Positions 23,501-37,300 of a DNA stretch of 64,000 nucleotides are shown piece by piece. The position numbers and the translations under genes are program-made. The notes below the pieces were generated by a model. That model made no database searches, was not told the origin of the DNA, and saw nothing but the letters and a program-made list of their open reading frames with translations. The stretch's first letter is position 1, and each line of letters opens with the position of its first letter. Origin of the DNA: Aselliscus stoliczkanus (lineage: Eukaryota > Chordata > Mammalia > Chiroptera > Hipposideridae); NCBI GenBank assembly GCA_033961575.1, contig CM066727.1, forward strand, positions 153,869,434-153,933,433. The letters run 5' to 3'.

Positions 23501-26500
23501 TAGAAAAAGCACAGTGATACCGTTCACATTACAAACTGTCATACAGCATCACCTTAAATCTTAATTTTCAATTTTTGCCCTTGGAGTAATGGGCAATTCA
23601 ACTGGACAATCAGCTGCTGAAATTCATATTCAAGCAGAAGAGAGTCTGTTCTAAAAGAAGAACTGTGCTGCTGAGTGGTATGAAATCAGAATACCATCGT
23701 AATTCAACAGGAAGTCTCCAATCTCCCCAGTCCTAGCCAGGGAATCTCGCCTGCGACACAGTATTTTAACTCTTCTTTAGGACCATTAGAAGTGTTTCAA
23801 AGTTCTTACTATGCGTCCCTCGGTGGCTTCTCCGAGCAATCCCCCAAAGGTGATGACAGGTGACATGCAGGCACAGTACAGGAACAGAAAGGAGGCCAGA
23901 CACTGTAGGCTGAGTGCATCCCGGTAGTCGCTCCAGTACCAGGGGGCCTTCCGCTTGATGTCCAGCACCAAGCCCCCAAATAGCCTGTGGAAACATGGCA
24001 GACAAGATCTAACACAGTCCCTCTTCCACGGAAGCATACGAACAGCCCACATTTGTAAGCACTTCAGTTTGTTTGTTTGTTTGTTTTTTTAGGGCAGTGT
24101 CACTGGCCCTCACATGTGGGACTGAACCGGGGCCGCTGGCTTCCGAGGCCAGCGCTTAACCACCGCGCCACTCGGCCGGCCCTGTAAGCACTTCAAATGT
24201 ACTCTGTATGAGGTAATATTTTGGCTTCAATTTGATCCCAAGTACAAGAGGTTTACCTGGGGTCAGCACAGATTCTGTTTGCAACCAAGGGCATGAATCT
24301 GAATGATTATCCCCAGCATAAAAAGAATTAATTTGGGTGTGCATATTAACATTCAATAAAAAGTTCCAAAAAATTAATAAGAAATTAAGTATCAGCTCCA
24401 AACTTCAAATTCTAAGGTATTAGGAGGAAATGTATAAAATCAAATTAAAGGTATTAAAATAGTTTTATTACATCTTTTCTAGATAAAAAGCCTCTTTCAT
24501 GTGTACTTTCCTACTCTGAACAACTACTCATCCTACTCTTGAGAAATCAGCATAATAACTCATTCATGCAGTTGATAAGTAGCAGCAGATACTTCGTGCC
24601 AGGCACTGAGCCAGGTACTGGAATACAGCAGTGAGCAAGACAAACACAGCCCTTCTCTCAGAACCAAAGGTCTAGTGTAAGAGACAGGCAGTGTTGTGAG
24701 GGTGCCAGGTCAGCACAGAACAGCATTTCACTGGGGACTCTGAGAATGAACCAGGAGTTGGCCTGATGAGGCAGAGGTGCTAGCTCGATGATACCTAGAG
24801 GTGAGAGCGCATGGCGTGTTCCTAGTACTGAAAGAGACACAGCTGGATAAGACGGTGTGAGAGGCAAGTACCAACAGCTGAGGGTGGAGAAGCTGGAAAA
24901 CCTGAGTCATGAAGGGCCTTGTAAACTGTTTTAAGGAATTAGAACTTTATCCTAATGACATGTCAAGTCAACTGAAGGACTGTAAACAGGGGAGTGACGT
25001 ACTTACACATGCATTCTGGAAGGATCACTCTGGCAGGGGCGTGTCATGGATGGAATGTGGGTCAAGACTGGAGGCAGTGGACTGGGATGAGGAGAAGTGG
25101 ATGGGTTCAAGGGCTAATCAGGAGTTAGAATCAACAGGACTGGCGGGCAGGACCCATCTCTGCTTCCCAAGGACGAGACAGATTAAGAACAAGACAGCCC
25201 ACACCATGGAGTAGTGATCCCAGACTAAGTTACTTTTCTGAGAATGGAGTCACTGCACTATGGTGCAAACTGTCAGGTGAGTAACAAAAAGAGCCACTCA
25301 GCATTCTATAGGTCAGAGTGTGGCGTTTCTTCTACAAATCAATGGCACAGAAAAAAAGGAAGGGAGGGCTGTTCCAGGATGGAACATAATAACCAAATGC
25401 AAACTTTCATTGCTTCCTGTGTCAAACAGATGAACTCTAAAAAGATATTGCTAAGACAGTCACAAAAAGTTGAATATGGACTGATCATTATACAACTTAA
25501 AGAATTACTGTTAATTTTGTTAGACTTAAGAATGATAGTTGTTTTATAAAATATCCTTATCAAACAAAGACCATACTGAAGTAGTACAGGTAAAATGACA
25601 TGCTACCGGTAACTTGGTTTAAAATAATCCTGAAAACATAAAAATAAAACAATTAAGTGAAGAGAAATAGATAAAAGAAGATTGGGAAAATGTTGATAAC
25701 TGTTGATGGACATGGGAGTTCATTACACTATCCTCTCTTCTTGTTTATATGTTGAAATTTTTTTATAATAAAAAGCTTTAAAAAAAATCTATTCTCTCAT
25801 GAAAGGAGGCTTGGCCAGCTCTTTCTTTCTTTTTCTTTCCTTCCTTCCTTCCTTCCTTCCTTCCTCCCTCCTTCCCTCCCTCCTTTCCTTCCTTCCTTCC
25901 TTTTCTTTCTGCTTAGGAGCCTGGAGGTGTGCCAAGGTCTGGGACCTACATGCCAGGGGAGGAGGTACAACAAACTCTCTTTCCCCATTCAAAAACTCTC
26001 TCTCTAGTCTGGCCAGGTACAAGGGGTGTGCAGCTGGATATCAGGCAGACACTGTTCTCTTTTCCTCTGGTTTGGGTGAGTGTCATTGGGATTCACCCTT
26101 CCTCAACTCACAGCAGTAACATCATGATCTGGATCTAGGCTTAGGGGAGAGAGGCAGAGCCAGCCTGGTGACCTGCGCTGGTCTTAAACACCTGTCTGGC
26201 ACATCTAGTGTAGGTAAGGAGCTAGGGACAGGGTCTAACCTAGAGCACTGGGACCAAGGCTCCAGTTCGTAATAAAGTGTTTTTCTTGCTTTCTTCTCTC
26301 AGTAAATAGCCCTTTAAGGAACTTACAGGTAGCTGCAATTAGTCTGGAGCAAGATTCAAGTGTTTCTGGGTCTTTAGCCAACATGGCATCTTAGTACCAC
26401 ATGAGTATTACCTCTTATTCGCCAATGACCTTCCTCTGAAGGGTATTATTCTGGGAGAAAAATCTCTTTCTGCAATAACAAGCCTCAATCTATGGAGGCA

Positions 26501-28329
26501 ACCTGAGATGCTGCCGTGATTGGTTGGCCCTTGGATGCAGAAGGAGCATTCAGGGAGGAGCGTCTGTGGTCTGTGAGTAACAGACAAAAGATTTATGTGA
26601 AATGGATTTATGAGAAGCCGTAGAAAGGGAAGACCTCTGTCTGCCTAGCAGTGATTTAAAGGGGAGAGAAAAGATCTGAGGCTCTTATTGATGGTATAAC
26701 TATAAAATAATTTCTGAACACTGTGGAGTCAGCCACATGCCTCACTCATGCATAAAATCAAACCATAATTGCATATCCACCACAGATATTTATCAGACAT
26801 GGATGATTCTCTCCACATTTGAGACTTCCTTTCCCTTTCAACACTACACTTAATGTTCAAGTGTCTTGGGGTGGGATGGGAGGCACACAGAGATATGAAT
26901 TTAAGGTTGATGCAAGAAAGGACTTACCCCTGTAGAGGGTCACAAGGCTCTGGGGCCCTGACTTAGGGAGCCCTTCTCTGGAGGGCTTTAGGGACAGGCC
27001 AACCAGCCATTCGTCTGGTTTGCTTTGGAAGAAACCTATTTGAAGTGGCGGAGGGGATCACCAAGATAGCAGCTCCTGATTCTTTTTTTCATTAACCCTT
27101 CTCCAAAGTGGCATTCCCAATGAAGTATATATATCTACCTTGGAAACCCCCTTTCCAAGAGTATCTTCTCTGCTGTGAAGCTTGTGGCCTAGGAACACTC
27201 TAATCAGACTTTCCTCTTTGTTACATATGGAAATGCATTGGCATCACTGCCAACATCAGTGTCAGGGAGGTCCACGACACTGTCTGAGCCCTGGCCTGGC
27301 AGCTCAGATAACACAGAACTCAAGGTACGGTGTTCAACTTTGTCTCCTTTCCCTCCTTCTTCAAGTGCACACTCTCACATCTTCCAATATTTCTCCATCC
27401 AATGAGGATAATGTCCCCTAAGTCTGCAAGTTTTGCCCCAGGTTGCACACCACCTCCAAGAAACACAACTAAAGGTGTGAAAAATTATAAAACCCATGCT
27501 AATTTATCTTTAGTCTGTGCAGTCCAAGCAGGTCCAGCAAGTTCTAGGATATCTATCTGCATTGGAAGGTTCGCACTCACCCACTGTGTAATTTGAGACT
27601 GGGGAAGGGGCCACAGTTGGCATGGAACTATGGTCCCTGATACGGGCATTGAGTCACCTGGCCTAAAAGGCTACGATGGGAGGAAGGCCCAGGGTCTTAA
27701 GGGCTTTTACAAAGAGCTCTGAGGGAAACTTCAGGAGCCCAGGAAGAGGAAGCATCTCCCACACCAAGCAGAACTAGGCTCTGAACCCAGATAACCCTTC
27801 CTTCCAGCTTTGTCAATTTCAGAAGTTCCTAATGTGACATTATGGAAGGACTTCCTCAAATCCCATTTGAATTTGTGAGTAAAGGTATTTGGGGTTGGTG
27901 ACTAAACATGTGATGGTCCTGGCTATATGGGATTTTCTTTGGGGATGTCAGGCACCGTTTTGGAGATTTTATAACTGTTGAGATCCAATCTAATGATCTT
28001 CCAAACTCCTACATGAAACTGATTATAAGTGATCTTCCTCAAAAGACCTGGGACCCTTGTTTATTCTACTCTCTTTGACACCAAAAGAAACCTGAAATCT
28101 GACCTCTGCATGGATTATCTGTTTGGAGGAAACCTGTTGCCCTCATTCCCACTACTTCCAAACTCTAAATCCCAGAGTGTGGACACTCTTTCTATTCAAA
28201 AGATAAACCATAACTCTGAAATACTATCAAATCCATACCCAAGACCCTTCCCCTTAAAAACACCATCTCCCCTGAGACAGTCTCATTTCTGGAATCTATT
28301 CTAAGGACAGATGTTTCCCTTGAACTGTC

Positions 28330-28364
<35 letters not shown>

Positions 28365-31300
28365 TTTTAGCTGAGCCATCCTGCTACCTGTTGGCAGCTT
28401 AGGGGCTGCTCAGCTTGGGCCGGGAATCCAACCGGCAACCCTGATGCTCAGAGCTCACACTCTTGAGCAAGTTCTTAACCAACTGAGCCACTCGGCCGGC
28501 CCTTCCCTTGAACTGTCTTTAAATACCAGGCCTCCCTACCCAACTGAGCCCCTCCCAACTTTAAAACTTACTCTTAAAAGTTGCTCCCTCTTTTCGGTGA
28601 CCCCTTTCATCAAAGGGCTCCTCCTTTCCTCCAGTGATGCCTCCCCAGAGCCCAGTTATCTCTCCCCATTCTCAAATACATTCCTCCTATCAGGAAACTG
28701 CTAGTTGAGTACCATTCTCTCCTGCTTCTCAGTCTCTTCTCACTTCCTCACCCTAAATTTCCAAGAATAGAAAAAGAAATCACTCTCCACAATTCAAAAA
28801 CAGCCATGAGCTTCCATTGGGTAGGGTACTGAGGATAGAAAAATATGGACAGCAGCTTTAAGCAAGGAGGAAATAATAAAGTGAAAGCAAGGGAGCAGAG
28901 GATGTTAAAAGCTTCTTTCCATGATCTGCGTCCTGTCCTGAGAATCTCCACCCAGCAGATCCTTCTTAGACACAAGCACAACTCACAGAGCCGGAACCCT
29001 AGTCTCTACTTTCTCCCACAATCTGGGGGACACCTCTGGATGTCGCTCCAAGCCAAAGTATCATCCTCTTTTACTGTCTTCCTATCTGGCAAACAAAACC
29101 TCCTAGTCTGGGGAGCTGCCTGCCTCACCTATCATAGACAGCCTCCTCCTTGGACTCCTTAAAATTTTGGCCTGAAGAGTAGATTGCCTATTCTGAGACA
29201 TGCCTAAAATAGCACATATTTTCCTACCCTACGGGAGTTTCTTAAAATAATCACTCAATATTTATTCATACCTAGTCCACTCATGTTACTGAATCATTCT
29301 AAAAGTATTCATTCATTCATTCATTCATTCATTCATTCATATATTGAGTGCCTGCTCAATAGTACCGCTGCAGGGCACTGTGTTGGGTACTAGGAATATA
29401 ATGGGGTCCCTGCCCTGATGGAGCAAACATTCCATAAGGAAAGACAACGAATCAAGCACTAATAATAAAGTATGATAAGGGCTCTAACTGGGCTGAGGGG
29501 AGGGTGGCAGGTGAGCAGGGGAAAGAGCTCAGAGCTGTAACACCACATAGCAGGAATACCTAACCTCATCTATAGAGAGTCCTGGAAGGCTTTCCAAAGG
29601 AAGTGACACCTCAGCGGAGACAAAGGATAAACAGCCAGATGAGGAAGGGGACGAGTGTTCAAATCAGAGGGAACAATGTGTAGGAAGTACCGGAGGTAAG
29701 ACAGAATATGGCAGTGGTTTGAGAAACTTGAATCAATTAATATAATATCTGATATATTCATAATGCTTATAGTCAGTGGTTTCATTTGAAAACTCATTCC
29801 CAGCCAATTAAGATACTAGAGAGAAGAAAGCTGAAAGCAAAGAGGATGACTCATTCCTTTACCCGACTCAGCAAGCTGTATCAGCTGTGAAACAGCCCAG
29901 AACTTACCGCCCAGTGCGTTGAAGCTCTGGCCCGCTGTGGCCCCCATGCGGTTCCGGTTCTATGTGGCAAACGTTTCCATTTGGAACCCCAGGCATTTTC
30001 CTTTTCTCCTTTTAACAGAGGACCACAAAATTAGTAAAGTCAGACATCTATTCTGTCCTTCCTGCTAATGGGGTGGGGGGGAATGGTAAAATAATCCAAA
30101 AGAAGCCAAAAAATACTCAAGTGTTTGTAGCTTTCAAATGCATTTACTGATTTGAGGCAGTTTATTGACTTATCTGAAAAAAACAACAGTATATCATTTC
30201 TCTTCTTCCCCATGAGTACCTGACTCCTAACTCTCTCTTGCCCAGAAACAGAAAAATGGAGGCTTTGGCATCAGGTATTACCTAAGGTCCAATTTCAAAT
30301 CTGCCTCTGTGCAATCTTACTTTACCTTAAACCTTGAAAATAGTTTTAGTTCTCATTTGTCAAACTAAGGATAACAATACTTAGTTGGGGATGTTGCTGA
30401 GAGGACTGAATTACAGTATGTAAAGCATCTGGCCTAGTCTCTAGAATATAGTAGGAGTACCCTTCCCATCTTTAACCTGCCAGAAAAGAATGGGGAACTC
30501 TATTTATCTCTCTATACAATTTGCTATTTTCATTTAATGGCTTCATTAATGATATACCACCAAGAAATGTCCTTCTCTCTCCTCTGCCATTCCACATCAA
30601 TGCTTCAAAAGTTGGCTTAAAATTCACTCCAGGTAATCCTGCCTGACCCTATCACACCTGAGCCAATCGGTGTTATTGCATATTCATTTTTTATTACTGC
30701 TTTGACATTCTAGGTGCTCCAAATCAGGGCCATGTCCTGATTTATTTAGCATGTACCCAATATGGTCTTTACTTTATCCACAGCGAGCACTCAGTCAGTG
30801 ACACTAAGCCACCATTGGCTAATGTGCATACATTACCTGCGAAGGGACGTTTTTGGGTGGCTCAATCCTAATGGAGGGGTCCCACTCCCCCGGAGGGAGC
30901 ACCGTCACCTGGTCTAGGAACTCGTCAATCCCTGCCAGGAGGTCATCTCGCTCTTTGGCCTTATATGCCACATCATGAAAAATCTACAGAGAAAAAAAAA
31001 AGCCCTCAGGAAAGCTGAAGATGACTTTGCTTAAAACAATCACCAATGGATACAGAGAAGGATGGATACAACCTTTTTATATCTGTCATGGGACCTGAAA
31101 TGTGGAAAACTTTAGCACTTAGGAAAGTGCAAGAATAAAAGGATAAAAAAAAAAATGAACCTAGGGCCAGTCAAATGGCTCAGTTGGTTAAGAGTTAGCT
31201 TGAGCATGAACTCTGGGTAACAGGACCACCGGTTCAATTCCCACATGGGCCAGTGATGCTGCACCCGAGCTGAGCTGCCAACAGGTGGCAGGACGGCTCA

Positions 31301-34300
31301 GCTGGTGTAACAACAAGACTGCCTGTTCAATGGTGGGCTATGCGCACCCACAACTAAGACTGAACTCAGCACCTTGAGCTCAGTGGATACAGCGTGCGCT
31401 CTTAACAACAAGGCTGACAGTTCAACTCCCGCATGAGATGGTGGCTGTGCCCACCCACAACTAAGACTGAACTCGGCACCTTGAGTTTAGAGGCCACAAG
31501 CTGCTGACGGGCAGCCAGATGATGACAGAAGATTGAAGAACAACAATCTTCTGGCTGATCCTCTCCCCCAATTCCCTAACACTGTTCCCCTCCCCCAATT
31601 TAAAAAAAAATGAGGGCCGGCCAAGTGGTGCAGTGGTTAAGAGCTGGCTTGGGAAGCCAGCAGCCCCGGTTCGGGTCCCACATATGAGGGCCAGTAAAAC
31701 TGCCCTCAGGAAAAAAAAAAAAAAATGAACCTAAAGATGAGATGGGTCAAAAAGAACTAAGTATATGTCTATTAGTATAAAAAGAGATAAGACATGACTC
31801 TACAGATGTTGAATTCTGTTATCTCCTCAAAGAATACAGCAAAAGGCAAGATGCATGGGAAAATTTCCTAATCATAATGGTTGGAAAAACTGGATAGAAT
31901 TTTTTTTTTTTTAAAGATTTTATTGGGGAATTGGGGGAGGGGAACAGCATTGGGGGATCGGGAAAGGGGAACAGACAAGTTGCTGTCTTTTTGTTCTTCA
32001 GTCTAGTTGCGGACTGAAGTTGCTTCACTGGCCCATATTGGTATCGTCATTGCGCTCTTCCCGGATGAGGCAGATCGGTCGCCGGCCTCTGGATAGTCGC
32101 TCACTGCGACTGTCAGCTGCTCACGCTGGCTGCTGGACACTCACTGTAGCCTATGGCAGCCCACTGCAGCAGGGGCTGCAGGCCACACCATCACTGGGGC
32201 TTGCACACCCCAGCTCCAGGTAGAGCTGTTGTTAGCAGTGTCACTGGCCGTCATATGTGGGAACCGAACCGGGGCCGCTCTTAACCAATGTGCCACTCGG
32301 CCGGCCCTGGATAGAATTATTAATGAAGGTTGCGCTCTGTTAAATGAGCTTTCCAGTCAAAGAGAGCTGACAAAACACAGCCCCCATGTCCCTCTGCCTG
32401 CTAAGACATAAGCCTTGAAAGGCCTGCTTTGCAACTTACATGAACAGTGCAGTCCTCATCAGGGTATGCAGTGGGGTTGATCACCATGGCAGCCAAAATG
32501 TCTGGTTGCCCTGGTACATTCACATACAGTGCCAAGTGCAAATCCCTGACTCTTATACAATCTGGTCTCATTTATGTGGAACAGGACTGAGGTTTCTTTA
32601 TGTAAATAGGTTGGATGCATTTAATTAACTATCTTCTCTAGAAAGTTAAATCAGCCTTAATATCTTTCTCTCTAGGTATCCTACTTGGCAATAATAATTT
32701 TCCCAGAAAAAGATTTCTCTGCATCCTTGATTATTAAAAAAGGGAGCGGGCCGGCCATGTGGTGTGTTGGTTAACAGCTGGTTGGGATGCCAGGGGCCCC
32801 AGTTCGGATCCCATACATGAGGGCCAGTGACACTGCCCTCTACAGCTAAGATGGTGAACAACAGCTCCACCTGGAGCTGGGCTGCCATGAGTCCCCAGGG
32901 ACAGCATTGCTGCAGCCCCTGCTGCAGTGGGCTTCCATAGGCTACAGTGAGTGGCCAGTAGCCAGCGTTAGTGGCTGGCAGCCGGTGTGAGCTGCCAAGA
33001 GCCGCTGTGAGCAGCCACCCAGAGGCTGGCGACCGATCTGCCTCACCCGGGAAGAGTGCAATGATGATACCAACATGGGCCAGTGAAGCAATGTCCTCAG
33101 CAACTAGACTGAAGAACAAAAGGACAGCAACTTGTCTGTTCCCCTTCCCCGGTTCCCCAACGCTGTTCCCCTCTCCCAACTCCCCAATTAAAAAAAAAAA
33201 TCTTTAAAAATAAATAAATAAATAACCAAATAAAATAAAAATAAAAAAGGGAGAGATAACATAGGAAGAAAAGTCCCCCAGAGGGTCCGGTCCTCCTACA
33301 ATAAGCATTCAGAGAAATGACCTGAACGGCTTCCCAGCAGGCACTGCAATTGCAATTATTTTATCCCCAACAACTAGCACAGTGCCTGGCACAGAGTAAG
33401 TGCTCAATAAATATTTATGAGATGAATGAATGAAAAACAGAAGTGGTGTGTACCTCATCTGTCATGATGGTGGCCATGGATCTGCCAATCTCATGGTACT
33501 GCTGACCTTTCCCCACTGGACCCAGCAGGATAAACAAAAATCTGGCAACACACACAAAGGACAAAATTATGTGAGTAAACATAAAGAAGTGGCATCTTAC
33601 TCCTCTCTAAATAGCAGAACATTTCTCTCTCCTATCACACAGAAATCATCACGGTACCTTTAATAAAGGGAAGCTGACGAATGATGGAGCAATATGAGTT
33701 GCCTTGACCTAATAGGCTCTCTATGGGCATTGGAAGCTATCTGTATGACTCCATCCAATAATGTGGTTGTAATGCTTAGGGTTTCCATAGACACAATTAC
33801 TTGCTATAAGAAAAGATGCTTTTTCAAAACATGGCATTATAGTCAAAATCAAGGTTATCTGAATCTCATTCATTGCTCAAATAAGAAAATGATGGGGACA
33901 GGAAAGGGATAAGGAAGTTGAAATTATCAAGCCCTGGAGAGGAGTCTAAATTGTGTCTGGACATCTGCGTGCTCCGTAATTAATGAGGTGCTGAGTCACC
34001 TGAATCACCACCTTCAGAGCGCATGAATAGCCTTTTGAACAAATGTGGACATGTCTGCAAGCCAAACAAATCCTGCCAGAACTGTGGAAAGAGACATCAA
34101 TGCCTTTGCTCAGAGACATTTCCCTGGGATACGGCTATGTAGAACTGGGAGAGTAAGATAGGCCCCACATCATAACAAGTGACAAACCCTGGCTCTGCCC
34201 CTTGAATGCCCTTAGTTCTCCATTTCCAAGGCTGCACGTACTGTGCCATCATAACCTTAAAAGTCTTAGACTTCTTCTTCATGGAAATTAATCAAATATA

Positions 34301-37300
34301 CTTCAATGAGACACTGCTGAATTTTCAACAGCATTCCCAAAATGAATGAATCCTATCTTTTGGCAAGAGCTTGTTTGTAAATCTGTACTTTGGGCATAAT
34401 GCGCCGAGTTGCCATCTTCGTCTTTACCTGGTTGGGATGGGCACTTCTGTCAGGCCTGAGAGAAGAACAGCTGGAGACAGCCTCACAAAGGCAACGATGG
34501 GGCGGTCCAGAGTAGCCACCTCGCCGACCAGGACATTTGAGGCCTCTGCCCCAGTGGGAATTTTTTTCATGAAATGAAGGTCCACCTGAAAGTCCAAAAA
34601 GACCTCTGACAACTTGGGAGCCATAACCTCCAACACCAATCACCCTCCTTAATGCCTTACATTCATATGTCACTTTATGATTTAGCAAATGTTCTCTTAC
34701 CCTATTTCATTTGATCCTTACATGAACTCAGTAAGGTGGATAACATAGGTCTTATTAGCCCCATTTTTTATTTTAAAAAATGAAGCAACTGAGGCCCCAA
34801 GAGGTGAAGCTGACTTGCCCAGGATGGCAGAGCTTTTAAAAGAATTTAAATCCAGACACTCAGATTTGAATTTTATTACATTATGCTTCCTCCAAGAAAA
34901 AAATGTATTTGAAGCTCTAGGTCACCTTTTTTCTATTTTTAAAATACTTGAATGCCTTATATATGGAATCTAAAACACAAAATAAACAAACAAACCAAAC
35001 AGAAACAGATTCATAGGTACAGAGAACATTTTGAGGGTTGCCAGGTGGAAGGGGTTTGGGGGCAATGGGTGAGAAAAGGTAAAGGGATTAAGAAGTATAA
35101 ATTGGTAGTTACAAAATAGTCGCAGGGATGTAAAATACAACGTAGGGAATATAGTCAATAATGTAATATTTATGTATGGTGTCAGATGGGTACTAGATTT
35201 AGCGGGGTGATCACTGCATAAGTTTTGTAAATGTCTAATCACTATGTTGTATACCTGAAACTAATATAATATTGCATGTCAATTGTAATTGAAAAACAAA
35301 AAATTATTTAAAAAAAAACTTGAATGTTCTGTCAGAGGTTTCCCGTTTTTTAAGGCTCCCTGCCCTGTAAGCAGAAAAGTGACCTGACACTATCTGTGTT
35401 ATAGAAAGCTAGTATCAAGGATAAACTGCGGCAGGAAGAGGCCAGAGGCAGGAGATCCAGGCTTGAACTGGAAACTATAATACGGCACTGCAATTATGGA
35501 AGGACTCAAATACCAAAATTATAGTCCCCTAAAAGAGTTTCAACCATGGAGTAGTTTTAGGGGACAGTAGCAAAAATATAGTTTCAGCAAAACCCTTACA
35601 GGTAAGAAGGAGCTGCTGGAGGGCCGGCCGAGTGGCGCAGTGGTTAAGCGCTGGCCTGGGAAGCCAGCGGCCCTGGTTTGATCCCACATATGAGGGCCAG
35701 TGACACTGCCCTCAAAAAAAAAAAAAAAAAAAAAAAAGAAGGAGCTGCTGGAAAACAGGTACCAAAAAATAATTCTGAAAATTCAGGAGGTCTGTGTTAG
35801 GGAGGGGCTGTCTGTGGCTAGTCTCCATTTCAGCATGTTGAACTTGATGGACTGAACTGATGAGCCAGCCCCATCCAGGCTGGCATCGAAGGGGGAACGA
35901 CGCAAGCAGATGGGGTTCCTTTCCTGCAGAAAGGATTCTGGTCTTGAAGAAAGGGTGTCGAATACCAAAGCTTACCCAGCTTCTAGCAACTGGACTCTGG
36001 GTTCCACTAGAAATACTCTCATGCCTCTAAGCCAACTTCCCATGTCTCTGCTCACCTTGCTTAAATCCACGGGGCTGTGGTCACAATTCACTCCATTTTT
36101 TACTTCAAGGTTTGTACTTGGAACAGACTGAGGAGATAGAGTTTGACCTATTTGGAGAAAATCAAACAATTCTCTGAGTCCCTGCCCTTTCCCCCTCTCA
36201 CATACCTCACCCATCATCATTTGGCTATGACTAGTGCCTGCAAAGCCCACATAAAGAAGACGTCAAGATGACTAAGAAGCTAGAACCCATACGTACCTAT
36301 CTCCTTGCCTACTAGTCAGTGGTTAAGGGAGGACAGAGGTCTTGCTACTCCTGTACCTTCTTCCTGAACACTTCATAATCCTCTTTTCTTCCTCTATTAA
36401 AGTACTAATCCTTCACTGAGAATGCACATCAGAGAATCCTATGAAGAACTTTGCAAATGTATAGATTCCCAGGTATATCCCCTGCACAGCATGATCCAGT
36501 AATGTGGGGACAAGGAGAGGCCAATATAGATTAGTCCTGCCTGGCCACAGAAAAAGGAAACCAACCAGCAGCTGAAAATTCATTAAGTGCTTACAACCCA
36601 CCATGTACCTGGTTAAGGGTTTTACATGGATTAAGTTACTGAAGCCTCAGATAAACTTATGGAGTAGATCCTATCATTATCTTATTTTACAAAGGAGAAA
36701 ATGAGACTTAAAGAGGTTTAGGAGGTTGCCCAAGGTTATACACCTTGCAAGTGGTGAGACCAGAATCTCAAGCCTAGAAGTCTGACTCAACAGTCTGTGC
36801 TACTATATTTTGCCTCCCTAATCTAAGACATTTCTATACTCCTATAAAGCTTCAGCTGACCTTCTCTGGCCCCAGATTATCCCCAGTGTGGATTATCTCC
36901 CAAACTCTACATCAGTCCTGAGGCTACTCTGGGGCACACACCTCTCAGCCTGGGTCCACTGAGGTCTACCTGAGGCATGCGTCCCCAGTACAAGAGAAAT
37001 AGTCACCAGTCCCAGCCACCCACTTGCCAATCACCAAAAGGTACTGTGTCTAAGTGATATGGAGGCATATCAGATAATTATAGCTCCTATCCTCTAGTAA
37101 CTTAGTATCTCCAGTTAGTTCCTCAATGTCTAATTTTAAAAAAAAATAGAGAAAACAGTCCTAAAAATCTTACCATTCTTATCCATTGAATGTGGATCAG
37201 ATTGCTTCTTGCCAACCTCAGCAAAGGAGCGAACAATGGGAATGAGGTTATTTCTCTTCTTTTCATTCTGATGATGATGCTTTTTGAGAAGAGCTTCCCG

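Larger units (their letters stand above)
23985..29907 (-). other. SLC4A8 intron 11
   Basis: 5.9 kb. A short SINE (24067-24182), an old interspersed repeat (24540-25140), a LINE-type 3' end (25430-25795), a pyrimidine tract (25820-25910), a third-type SINE (28332-28502), a (CATT)n and another old repeat (29308-29710). The block 25920-28310 is not assigned. Its ORFs are short and have no recognisable protein. Confidence 0.65.
30984..33453 (-). other. SLC4A8 intron 9
   Basis: Four SINEs (31164-31614 +, 31615-31735 +, 31902-32307 -, 32747-33242 +) make up about 60% of the intron. An L2 3' end lies at 33330-33430. Confidence 0.85.
34586..36055 (-). other. SLC4A8 intron 7
   Basis: A MIR (34680-34880), a truncated L1 with target duplication (34955-35317) and a short SINE with target duplication (35621-35735) fill most of it. 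Confidence 0.8.

Noticed and set aside
28029..28304. 91-codon plus-strand frame in intron 11 as a retroviral remnant
   Set aside because: No recognisable retroviral motif and no flanking LTR pair; kept only as part of an unassigned block.
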